Assembly (NCBI RefSeq): GCF_001949145.1
Contig: NW_019091369.1
Location: 3,636,592-3,700,591 of the forward strand
Source of the DNA: Acanthaster planci
Taxonomy: Eukaryota; Echinodermata; Asteroidea; Valvatida; Acanthasteridae
DNA length: 64,000 bases
Direction: 5' to 3'
Under the pieces are notes generated by a model. That model saw only the letters and a program-made list of their open reading frames with translations. It did no database searches and was not told the origin of the DNA. The translations under genes were made by a program, and so were the position numbers. Below, piece after piece: positions 33,372-44,577 of this stretch; position 1 is the stretch's first letter; the number at the start of each line of letters is the position of its first letter.

Positions 33372-36033
33372 CTGAATTAATTGAACAAAAACTAAGATTG
33401 AATTGAATACTGACGACCCCGACGATCAATGGCTTATTGATTAATGTCGTGCGCAGGAAGATTGATAAGACAAGCCGATTGACAAATGAGGCCTTGGAGC
33501 TGATGGAATACGGTACTTGTACTCAATACACGTTAGTTTATTTGGCATAATAACAGATCTGGAAGACAAATCGATGGACAAGTTTACTAATAAAAACATA
33601 ACATTTAACTGATGTTTAAAAAAAATCAGCAATTGTCATCACAGGAACGGTTGGGATTACAAAATATGATTTCGGGATAACGTAAAATTTTGAAGTACGC
33701 CGCAATACAAGGAGTGCCGTCAGTACCTGTGCTACAAGTTCACTTTATCGACTCTGTGCATAACCACTTGAGGGCAGCAAATAGGCCTAGCAATAGGCTT
33801 CAGAAAAATAAAAAGGTTAATTGCAAAATTCCAACAAGGAGGGCAGTTTCATAGGCAGCTGGTCACATTCTGCGCGAGACGACTACAGCTTTTCCATCGT
33901 CAAGCACACCATTAAACCCTTTTGCATTATATACATCCCAAAATGCAAAGTATAAAAGCAAAAAGGGGAGCATCATAAATCTTTAATAACTAAATCCTGC
34001 GATTTGTTTATTTATCAAACATAATCAAACATAATACCACTGGATTACATACAGTACATAGTTCAATATCAGCAGCATTTATGAAATACAAATAACTTTG
34101 AGGGAAGTAATTAATAATGTATGAATGAACACACAAAATAATCCCTTTCATTAATACATTTATCTTAAAAGTAAATTATAATAGTATGCAAATTAGCAGC
34201 ATTTATTATATAAATACATGTATTCACAATTGTAACTAAACTGCATATGTCATATTGATACGCTTCTTTAATACATTATGTAGTTTGAGTACTTTGGTTC
34301 CATAAAATTTGCAAATTGGAATTAAAATCATCATAAAAGGATGGCAAATTTCCTCACTTCAATTACCAGCTGCCATTTGAATATAAAACACAAAATTCAC
34401 ATCACTGCCTTCAACATAAAAGCATTTACATTTTTGTATTAACCTAATCTTATGGAATCAGCATCATTGTCTCTCTAAAAAGTAGAGTGCTGGAGTCGGG
34501 TTTTAAGGAACGGTGGCTGGGGAAAGAGTTTACGATTAATTACAAAGAATGAAACATTTGTAATTCATTACAAAGAAAGAATAATCTGTGAAAATTTCTT
34601 TGCTTGCAAGAAAGGCATGGTTCGACCTCAGTCTAGGGGTCAAATACCTCTCATCATCTTATAAAAAAAAGTTCACCTTGCCCATCTCACCTCTCATTTG
34701 ACAACTTTGACAACTGAAGGTAAAAACAGAATGTTGAAATCAGCAACTCAATACCTGCATTGTTTTTCAAGTTCAGCTCCAAAACGGAAGGCACATGGAA
34801 GTGGGATCTGGGGTTAAAAAGACCCACAGAATAGATTCCGAGTCTTAAAAATGATCGGAAAACTCTACATACACACAGCTATGGCACGGCAAATATCAAA
34901 CTAGTCTGGTGCAAAACAAAACTTTCCATTCTGTGAAACAAGTTGGCTTCTCCTTTTGCCTTGGGGTAAATAGGCTGTGACTGAATCACTTGGCTAAGGC
35001 TTGAAACTACACGACTCTATGGGAACTGACTGCAGCCATAGCCACAGACTGGTGTATAACACCAAGCTGCAGTGAACTTACTCAGACACGGCCATATTGT
35101 TTACACTTCCTTTTTAAAACTTACTGGTTAGCAGGATCTACAATATTTATGACTAAAGAGAGAGTGTTCATGACTTACGGAGCATCTGTCCCCTCTCACA
35201 ACAAACATAAGGCCCTACCCTAATGACACTTTATTAACTGCAAATTCGTTTAGTCACCTTTGACCTCATCAGAACACTGCCCTCTTGTGTTGTATCTCTA
35301 TTATTTCCACATGAATCCATCAGTGAGACCGACTCAAAACCTTTCAATCAAATTTGAAATGACAACTTGGGATGGCTTTTAACTAGACAGTAGGAAGGAA
35401 TGCCACCATAATGAACTGAGGGCTCTACCAATAATCGTCAGTATCGTGGTTGCTGCGTTTTCATTCCACACACAAGTACAATCCAAGTGAGGTAAAACTG
35501 AATAATATTTCCAATACAATTGACACCACTGTGCCATTTCTGTCCTGTATCCATGCCCAGCTTTCTTCTAGGAAAACAATTTGTGTACATTCAGTTGAAA
35601 AGTATTCACATGCACATTATACAACAGGTGCACACAAACTATTTAGACACAAAGGGGCCTTGTGTCTACTGTCTACACAACATCTGCAGTTCCTTCATGG
35701 AAGCTATAGGAACGAAAGGAGTGCATAATATGAGAGCAAAAGGGATACTTGTTAAAACTGACCTACTTATGTGGTGCTCATTACAATAGCATTCAACTGA
35801 CCTTTACAGATCCTATGGATGTTGTAGGGCATCTGAAGGACCTTTATAGGTCCTACGGACGCTGTAAGACCTTTACAGGTCCTACGGATGCTGTAGGACC
35901 TTTACAGGTCCTACGGATGCTGTAAGACCTTTACAGGTCCTACGGATGCTGTAGGACCTTTACAGATGAACACTAGAACTACTGCAGGTAGAAGGACCAA
36001 TTCTAGAATTCCGCAGCTATCTTAGCTCAGTCT
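33372..36033. other. Intergenic: subtilase remnant to AGPAT 3' side
   Basis: AT-rich, with no recognised exon. Minus-strand AATAAA at 35230-35235 could end the AGPAT transcript (3' UTR of about 800 nt). A 29-bp minisatellite lies at 35799-35966. Two overlapping open frames near 35450-35790 have no homology that I recognise. Confidence 0.6.
35799..35966. repeat. 29-bp minisatellite, about 6 units
   Basis: Unit of the type acctttacaggtcctacgga followed by tgctgtaag, with central units almost identical and outer units more diverged. Each junction contains the self-complementary block AGGACC-tttaca-GGTCCT, so transcripts could form serial hairpins. It lies about 70 bp past the AGPAT stop, probably inside its 3' UTR. 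Confidence 0.9.
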
Positions 36034-38898
36034 TCAGTCACTCTTCCCATCGGAGGTAGAATTGTTCCCATTCTGGATTTTGTTTCGGTGTTTGTTGCCA
36101 CCATACTCAGACCCCTTTGCTGTGACAGTGGCACCTATCATGTACTTGATTAAGAAGTACACTGAGAAAAAATTGTCCAAAAAAGAAAACAAGAGAAAAG
36201 GATATAAATGTTTTTGCCTGTGTAGTTTTATCAAAGAACAGAGTCCATGATGTAACCTGAGTGGACACGTGAAGCTTCCTCCGATGTGTGAGGCTTTGAA
36301 CTGGCAACTTTCAGATGATTAATCAGATATAAAGGCTTTGCATGGTAGCCATCTTGCAGGGCAGTTCTTTTGTTCCACAGGGAAACCTCCTTTATGCATA
36401 CCCCGTGGAACAAAAGCACTAGCCTGCAAGATGGCAGACATGCAAGCCCACTATAGAATAAATCATGCCCCTTATAAATTTTATAAGTGTACTCACAAAC
36501 CACAACAATGCCCAGGGCTGTTGCCGTAGCAACTGCCGATCCTGTTGTCAATATTTTCAACAGTTGGTACAGTGTTGGAAGGCCAAGCACCAACAACCAG
36601 AACACTTCCACGATCAACGGTCCCCAACGCTTGGGCATGACAAACCCTGAGCGGTGGTCATAACCAGTGAAAGTGTCATGCTCCAGAAAATGTTCATAAA
36701 GCTCATCCTGAAAGAGAACAAACAAAAAAATCATTGCCATGGTAACCAAGTCTAAAACAATAATTTTTGCCAAAACATATCAACCGATGGTACATGATAA
36801 AACTGAATTTTTTCTGGAATGGTTTGACACTAACCTTTTTCTCATAGAGGTTATAAATGAACTTGACTTGTTCTTCTTCAGTCTTGGGAACATCTGCAAT
36901 GGGTATCCTCCTGCAATTAAAGACGATCCATTAAACTTCTGAAGAGAAAAAAACATGATCTCAAAAGATTTTCTGTTCTCACTGAAAACCTTACTATCTT
37001 ATACAGTAGTTTTTTAATACAACTAAATCCCATAAATTTTTTCATCACTAAGCCTTCTGGTTTGAAACTACAAAAGTCCTCCAATGTAATTAAGAACCAT
37101 TGATAAAACTTCATGATCGACAGCTGCTGTATGCAGATGTCCATTTCCTCTTTGATAACTTTACGAAAATTCCCCAATTGACACCAAGGACTAACTTACA
37201 CAGCATGAAAATTGAAGACAAACTTCTTTCCTCTAAGCAGGTTTACTAAGGTCGGTTTGGAATCAGTTTGGCTGACACCAAAGGTTAAGTCGTATACCGC
37301 AGGCACTGAAATAAAGATACAGTCCAACCTACTGCATTAGAACTGTCTCAAAACAATCAGAGCCAACACATTTCTATTCATTTCATTGTCATTTTTGATG
37401 GGTAATTTTGACACCATTCCAGAGGCAATGGCATGGGAAACTTGAACACATTTATCATCAGTAAATGTACACGTTACTTTCCTTGAAAACTTTGATCATC
37501 CCATGAAACTTAGAACAAGGGAAAAGTCTAAGTTGCTATAGAACAGATAGGAATCATGAAAAACGCAGTAACTCAGAACAAAACAAAACAGAACAAAATG
37601 ATATAGAAAAAAATAGTACCTTGACCATCAAATGCCTCCATGGCAACCACAAAGCCTTTTGTTCTAGGCATGAGGTGATGCTTAAGTTGTTTCAATCCTT
37701 TCTCTTTGGCAAATGCTAAACCCTTGGTATGCTTCTCTTGAGTGAAGCGAGTTCCTTCACAGAATAACAAGATCTGTCCAAAATAAGCAGGTGAAATTTC
37801 TTCAGTGATTATATCTATATAACATACACCTGTTGAATGAATGCTTACTCAACTTACCATGCATTTCAAGGGATAGGTAATGTAGTTGCGGAACCCGTTA
37901 ATCATCGTCTCCTTGTCCCGGGCAAAGTCTCGCTTGACAAAGATCATCTCAAGCATTGCAAATGACCAACCGACCAACGGGACGTACTTCAGCTCATTCT
38001 TCATCAAGCATTTGGCTTGCTGCCAGAAATGGACGAAGGCACAGACAATGGGAAGGAAAAGAGGAAAAAAAAAATGACGCAGTAATGACAAAATTTCCCA
38101 AGTTCTTTCATTTGGCAAGCATTGAAGAACCTTACTCCCAATTAGGTATCCATTCCCATGTAGGGATGAAAGCATACCAATAACTCACTTGCAAGATACC
38201 AAATCTATCAGCAATCACCCAGATAGCTAGCCAATCCACATCGTTCCTGTGATTGGCAATCATAACACAGTGCTCCTTTCCGCAAATCTTCCGGAACTCC
38301 TCGTCGGCAAAGATGCGAACCTCTGTTCCTGACCAATGGTCACAAAGCCAAATTAGCTCTGAAAGAAACAAGTCAATCATCATAAGATCATCATATGGCT
38401 TTACTGCAGTAGCTGGAATTTGAAATTTACAAACGTTTTATCTCAAGATATCCATGGAATATTTGCAAGTAAGTCAGAAACTTCCATGAGTAAAATCCCT
38501 TTTTCCCCATTTTCTTACAAATGCAATAATACCTTCCTGGAGGTTGATACTTATTCCAACCTTCTTTGGTGAAGAACCAGAGAACAATCTTCCAACTAAT
38601 AATGTGCACTGATAGATTTTTTTTTAATACGATCAATAGCCCACTTTGTGTTGTCATCACGTTGCCAAGAATTAGGTTTGTTTATAGGGTTAGGGTTGGA
38701 GGTATACAGAGACTTACGTCCCCAGTGAAGGTACACCACGTTACAGACAATGACCCGATAGAGACGCTTGTTGAATGGACGGATGACAACTAATGCTGCT
38801 AACTGCATGAGAATGACCAGCACACCGCTGATGATGAAGGTAACACAGAGGACCATCTGGACCAAGGGGGAACCCTTGAAGGAGGAGGCCAAACCCAT
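36034..38898 (-). CDS. AGPAT3: 1-acyl-sn-glycerol-3-phosphate acyltransferase, AGPAT3/4 type
   Basis: Acylates lysophosphatidic acid to phosphatidic acid in the ER/Golgi membrane, a step in glycerolipid synthesis. Eight coding exons: 38718-38898, 38189-38358, 37858-38019, 37620-37773, 37200-37305, 36835-36910, 36497-36707, 36034-36161, totalling 1188 nt (395 residues; human AGPAT3/4 have 376-378). Visible: N-terminal transmembrane segment (LCVTFIISGVLVILMQLAAL), acyltransferase motif NHRNDVDW (catalytic His and Asp), KYVPLVGWSF, FCEGTRFTQEKH (EGTR substrate motif), LMPRTKGF, and two C-terminal membrane segments, ending IGATVTAKGSEYGG as in AGPAT3. The WSGTE block after the first membrane segment is also shared. 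It is probably pro-orthologous to vertebrate AGPAT3 and AGPAT4, so the symbol is approximate. An acceptor at 38925-38924 shows a 5' UTR intron. Confidence 0.93.
36333..36449. repeat. 117-bp foldback element C, copy 1
   Basis: Near-palindrome: the left arm ends gttccacaggg, the right arm begins ccccgtggaacaaaag, and the arms (about 48 nt) pair over most of their length. The same 117-bp structure occurs at 47234-47350. It lies in the last AGPAT intron (36162-36496). No TIR-flanking duplication is clear. Confidence 0.85.
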
Positions 38899-38923
38899 GA
38901 TGCTGGGAGGATATGGACAAGGG

Positions 38924-41628
38924 CTGAAGAGGAGGCAGGGTGAGAGGTAACAATGCTATGGAAGACTTGTGATTGGTTGGAATCGTCTTGAATCACATCC
39001 CCAATGCTGACCACTTTGATGTATTTATCTGGAATTTGGATACAACAGAGCAAGTAATTGAAGAGCATTTCTACATACTTTACCCAATTTGATGACCTTT
39101 AGACAAGTGTTTAGCAACATTTGGTCATGATTTACCATGCATGTGCTTACATCGATCAAACATTGTTGTTTATGCACAATGATTCACAGCAAAGGCATGT
39201 TTATGGAAAGGACATTACATAACAAGATGTGATATAAAGATTATACTGAAGGGACATTAGATAAGTACATGTACATGTATATAATTACATAAACTTAGTA
39301 ACCAGAGTGCTTCACATACAATACCACAGACAGGAAAATGAACGGCTAAAACAACTTGACTATCTAATATGCTTTAACAAAAAACAATACAAGAAACACA
39401 TGGGAAGAATTCATTAATTAAAAGTGATTTGCATAACAGAATAAACAATGACTTTTTTGAAAGACAAGTATTTCATTGCTTTCACTGCTGACAATTTTAG
39501 CCACTTTAATTGTAAAAGTTTCCAGCAGAAAGATGAGAATTCAGTAACACATACAGAAGGACTCCTGATGCTTGTCACTGAGTCCGTTCATGCAACATGG
39601 TATCATTAATCCATTAGATTAATTAACTGCTGATGTTGTGATGTGCGTGCAAGTACTTTAACATGATTTGTGTCCAGAGTTGTACCACGGGCAAAGTGCA
39701 CCGCTGATAATGGAATAACTGAGGCTCTCTCTGATATGGTAAACAAGTCACTTTATTTACTGGGAAAAGACTTGATCCAGTCACAACGGGCAGGTTTTAT
39801 CAAGATTCAACGTTACTGACAATGCCTGGATTATAAACAATTGTGTACCAATATTTTTTTCAAACCCTTTTTTCATGAAAACAAACTGAGTGGCCACACC
39901 AAGGTAGCTCTGACAATACACTCATGATAAATCCAAATGAAATCTAACTTGCCCAGATAATCATACTGCGACGTGGACACAATGAACATGTATGCAGCTA
40001 TACAATTCTTGCTTGACCTACACTTGACCTTAAGCTTAGAAACAGTGCGCTGACACTGCCATACTAGGAACGATGTGATATTGGTTGATTGTAATTTGTT
40101 ACAGTAAGCAACAGAGGCGCAATATCTGACGAGCCTCAACCTTTTATATATCAGGACAAAGCAGAACAATCTTGGTATCAATCAGAAATAAACAACAAAT
40201 CATCTGGACTTGAATCCACTTTTTGACAGACTTTGGACTCAGTTTTTGTGGATTCAGGTGTAAAGACTCAAGGATTCAACCTCAGCCTAACACAAGTTCA
40301 TCCTAAAATGACTGTTGTTTTATCTTTGGTACCCCAACACTGTAAACTTGAACAACACCTTCGTCATGTTCGTACCAAAAAATTAAAATTAAAAATCAAA
40401 CTAGGACTCAGAAGTGGTGGACTTGACTACAAAACTGTCCTTATTTCTTGTAAATGTGCGATAAACAATTGCTGCAATACTCACTAAACAAGTTAGTTTA
40501 AGCTTAATACTAGCAAACACACAAATTCAACGACTTTCCAAGTAGGTCTGGTAAAAGCACAACTCTTTGTTTCTCCAGAAGAAATACAAATCTCAAAAAC
40601 AAGATTTCCTTGCAACCGTTAGAAACTGTTACAAAGAACATGAAGATTGATACTGACATAACAGACATGCAGTACGCACTACTAGTACTACCCCAAGAAC
40701 TGTGGGGTCCGACGTCCACCCCAGTCCCAGGGTGGACATCGGACCCCACAGTTCCGGGGGTAACGCACTACCTGACTACTACTCAGTACGCCTTTTGAGT
40801 GTGAACGTATTGTCACAAGGTCCCTATTTTGCCACCTACTGTCAAGTTGGATTGGTTTTTACAGTAACTTTAAGTGGCGACATACATGTAAGAAACCTGG
40901 CAACATATACATTATGTTAAATGGTATCCAATAATTTCTTCAGATTTGGTAGGATCTACCGGTAGGCCTATATCTTGTTTCCAGATCTGTTGTTCTTGAA
41001 ATCAAATGGCTTAACATTTACATTAAAAGTGGTAAAGGTAACAATAATAGTATTAATTACAAATGGTTGAAGTAACCCACGCCTAGCTGGCACCAGAGCG
41101 TTCACACAACCTTACACAGCTATACTTGTGGGGGTATTCCCTTTGTTCTTGTGTACAAAACTCTCACACAAAACGCAAAATTTTTCAAATCACTCCCATT
41201 TTGGACCAGATTCCCTTTCCTGCTTTGGAAATTCGACTTAACGTCCCTTATTTAAAATACTACATTTTGCAACACATGAATGGCACTTGAAAATTCCTCC
41301 TTTTGACTAAATTTGAAATATCTATTTCGTGAAATCCTTGTCGGGTACCGTCTCAGTACCCCACAAGTACTCCGGTAAACCCCCCACAAGCCCCTCTATA
41401 CACGCACAACTGTGCAAGGTTGTATGAGCTGATTATAGTGGGTCACAAACACGACGAACGTTGTACTCACGACGAGACCAGGGACATTTAGAATCAACTT
41501 CTGTTTAATAACATCCTATTAGAAACAAAAACCACTAGTGGCAGTACCTACGAATTTTGATAGCATCCCATACTTGGTCCATCTCATTCCATGATAAAAT
41601 CATGTTTTTGATGGGTTACAGAGCTCAC
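38924..41628 (-). other. Probable AGPAT 5' UTR intron (about 2.7 kb)
   Basis: Bounded by an acceptor (cctcctcttcag, ending at 38924) 25 bp before the AGPAT start codon and a matching donor (AAAAG|gtgagc) at 41628-41627. It holds a hairpin at 40690-40761. Otherwise no gene or repeat family is recognised. The pairing of these two sites is inference. Confidence 0.5.
40690..40761. repeat. 72-bp perfect-stem hairpin
   Basis: Arms aactgtggggtccgacgtcc and ggacatcggaccccacagtt pair with one mismatch over the core; the outer bases pair more weakly. The loop is only about 8 nt. Single copy in this window. Confidence 0.85.
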
Positions 41629-41740
41629 CTTTTCGAAGTTTCCGTCCACGTTTTGTGTTTGTTATGATTCAGCGTTTCTGTCTTGGTACGTCCACGTCTA
41701 GTCTGTGCTCGTGACACATATAGCCCGCCCTCTATTGCCA
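41629..41740 (-). other. AGPAT3: Candidate AGPAT first (non-coding) exon and promoter
   Basis: The donor AAAAG|gtgagc follows a CpG-richer stretch that includes agggcgggc (GC-box-like) on the minus strand near 41730. It suits the 5' end of the transcript spliced to 38923. The upstream boundary is a guess. Confidence 0.4.
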
Positions 41741-43115
41741 CTGTGAAGGACGCATGTTCATGCGCTTTCGGCTATTTCTTTTTGGATTGGACATCATTGG
41801 TCGTGGACATCATAATCAAATGCGTTTTTGAACAACTTTCCTCTGAAAAAAGGCATGATTTCCTTAGATCATGTTAAAACTTTCACTTACGAGTCACATC
41901 AACACTTTCCACAGATTAAAAAAGTGCTCACGGTTTCAATGCACTCATCACAAGTCAACATGCCAGAGAGAGCGAGAGAAAAAACCACTTCCTTTAGGCC
42001 TACATAAAATTTTGATAAGACCTTTAATCAAAACAGCTGAAGAAAAAAGTTTCCAAAGTAGAGAAGTGTCCTACACAGCACAGCAAAACACCCCCCCATT
42101 TAAAGTTTTGCTTTGAGGTAGCGACAGACTTCAACTGACACTATAAGATGAGATGGCAGGTGACTACATCGATTGGCCAACGTAACAAGTGTTGTTACTC
42201 ATTGACAATGCCTATAAACTCAAGACTTTATAAGGGCGTGTTTTAGTACACACAACTGAGAACAAGATTAAAGGAGAAAAACGGAGTGTGGAAACTCATC
42301 TTCCATTGGTTTTATACACTTGACTTATTTCACTGCTTTTGATGACGAAATAAAACATGTCACGCTATTTTTTTCAAACCTTCTGTTCATTCCTAGACAA
42401 GAAAACAGTGTACAAATGGGGTAAAACAGTCTTAATGAGTGTGTAAACGCCTTCAATCTGGGACCTATAACAATAGGGTCCACGGTTGCCGAAGAGTCCA
42501 CGGTAGGAAAATGTGTACAAAACATATGGGAGGTCTTCCGAAAAAGTTAAAGTATGAACAAAAGAGGAACAATAGGGAGTCCATGATTGAAGGCCTTCAC
42601 ACACTTGGCTGTGTGTGTGCTCATGTTCAACCATTAACCCTAACAGTCCTCAGTCCTCCAGCAGGTGAAGGATTGAGGAATGTTAGGGTTAATATACAAA
42701 GTGTGTAATATCCTTGTTTTGAAATAACGAAATTGTAAATGAATTTTTTTTCAAGTAGAACAAGACCTGTTGACAAAAGTAGCTCAATTTTACCTCGGCA
42801 CAAATGCCAATGCTGTCATTAGCAGTAAGTATTTGCATGTCATTTTTGAGTCAAGTATCAATCCACCAAGTAAGCCTTTTGTGCCAAGGTGAGCGAAGTC
42901 TGTGCAACAATTTTGTCCACCAAGAAAATGGATGTTTTCCTCCCATCGGGTCCTGACCCTGTCGATGACATCATCTTCACTGAACTGAGTTCCTGTGAAC
43001 TCTTCACATTGCCTGACACTGCAGTCATACACAACTCTAGCTAGAATCTGCCACGGAGTCTAGCACGCTTGTTCTGAAGACAGCTCCACATTTTGAGAAT
43101 ACGAAGAAGCTCTTT
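41741..43115. other. Spacer between AGPAT promoter and MRPS6 3' end
   Basis: Contains the reverse-oriented TTAA palindrome (42634-42692). An 80-codon minus-strand frame at 42790-43032 directly after MRPS6 has no recognisable homology and may be 3' UTR. Nothing else is identified. Confidence 0.5.
42634..42692. repeat. 59-bp TTAA-bounded palindrome, copy 2 (reverse orientation)
   Basis: Same length and ends as 20875-20933, with the centre inverted (gtcctccagcaggtgaagg). TTAA is present at both ends. Confidence 0.75.
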
Positions 43116-44227
43116 CTATTTTGACAAGTCATCCAGCTTGACATCACGCCTGATTTTGCCAGGGTTTCGTACACTCTTCTCTGGGGTGCTGTAGCGTCCT
43201 GTGTAAGGTCCAGGACAAGGGGGCGGTTCCCTTGTCTCCGTCTCTCTATTCAAGATGGTGGGTTTGATGACGTCAACATCCCGATGAAGGTACTCCTGAA
43301 GAGATGCTAGCGTATTTGGAGGAGAGTCAAATTCCAACACAAAATAACTGCAAAAACAAGATAAAATACAAGAAAATGTGAAAAACCCTCTTAAACCATC
43401 CACTTTATCTCTGCCCATGACCTTTCAGTTATTCACATTCATGGATTTGAAGATTATTAGAAAGGATTCCTTGGAAACTAATGCTTCAACTTCTTCACTT
43501 ACTGTCCTCTTGTGAACTTCTGTGCATGCACGTTCATCTGATATGGTAGTCTTTTCTCTCCAAGGTTCTCCAGTTTCTTTACAATGCCTCCTTGTTCAAT
43601 AACAGCACCCACTGATCGCTTCACGGCCTCAATTAAATCTGACTACATGAGAAAAAGACACAACTCACCTTTATAAAACCTTCAGTTCCACATACTGAAC
43701 ATATTGAAGTGAGCAATACTTCAAGAAGCTCACAGGCATTCAATGTACCCACAAGCACTGTTGTTACTGTGCGTTCGTAGGTCGTAAAATGACATACACA
43801 AACAATTCGCTTAGTGAGGCTGGATTTCAAAAACCCACATTATCAATATCGTTATGACCTTAGGCCCTAGTACTGTTTCAAGGCTTATGGAATGCCTTCA
43901 AGTTTCTTGAAATAACTTGGCGGGTCTTCAAACATGTCACACTTACGCAAACTGAGCATATTACGCAAAAAATCACTTCGAAATATATCAAGAACTACTA
44001 GGCTAGATAATATTTAATGTTGATAGGCCTAATAAAGCCAAGTTATTTTAAACAGGTCTGCTGGTTCTCTTCCATGTCAACAAACTTCATATAACTCAAG
44101 TTGCAACATCAACAGCAAAGAAGGAGGCTCATGGCCATGATGGCTGGATCGACATGATCGATGTACGAGTTGTAATAATTACCCTTTTCATAACTCTCAT
44201 AATCAGCGCCATTTCATAACCAGGCAT
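43116..44227 (-). CDS. MRPS6: Mitochondrial small-subunit ribosomal protein bS6m
   Basis: Component of the mitoribosome small subunit, homologous to bacterial S6. Three exons: 44183-44227, 43503-43642 and 43116-43347, totalling 417 nt (138 residues; human 125). It begins MPGYEMALIMRVMKR, close to human MPRYELALILKAMQR, continues EQGGIVKKLENLGEKRLPYQM and HYFVLEFDSP, and has HRDVDVIKP in the last exon. The C terminus is longer and proline/charge-rich. The first exon is too short for routine ORF calling; it is fixed by its match to the family start and by phase-0 splicing. The gene is head-to-head with ATP5PO. No separate presequence is needed: bS6m starts at the fold in mammals too. Confidence 0.95.
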
Positions 44228-44577
44228 GATGAATTTATGACTGTGATTATTCTCACACAACGAAGCGTCAAATCACTTGAAGTTCTACTTGAACTTCTAG
44301 CACATAGTATAGCACATGTACGGGGCCAGCCGGGTGAACTCTAGGCTCGCTCTGTAAAACTACTTTGTACCTCTAAAAGCTCTAATTTCGAGTGACGTTT
44401 ATTCAATACTAAAGCCATTAAATTAGCTCATTAAGATATTTGACTTTGAAAAGGAAAACATTTATTTTCCCAAAGAAAGATATTTTCCCCCAAAATGAAG
44501 AAAATTATAGTTAAAAATTTCCAAGGATAGGGGGCGCACTTTTAGCCGGCTGATATGCGTCCGTCTGTCCGTGCGTG
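44228..44577. promoter_or_regulatory. Bidirectional promoter region, MRPS6 / ATP5PO
   Basis: 350 bp between the divergent start codons of two nuclear-encoded mitochondrial proteins. The ATP5PO side has a short GC-rich stretch (ggggcgcacttttagccggc near 44531). I see no TATA box or clear NRF-1 site by eye. Confidence 0.6.

Noticed and set aside
38686-38698. Telomere-like tagggttaggg
   Set aside because: Two units only; may be a trace of the TTAA palindrome family, not a telomeric tract.
42790-43032. 80-codon minus-strand open frame after MRPS6
   Set aside because: No family recognised and MRPS6 already has a well-supported stop; probably 3' UTR or spacer.
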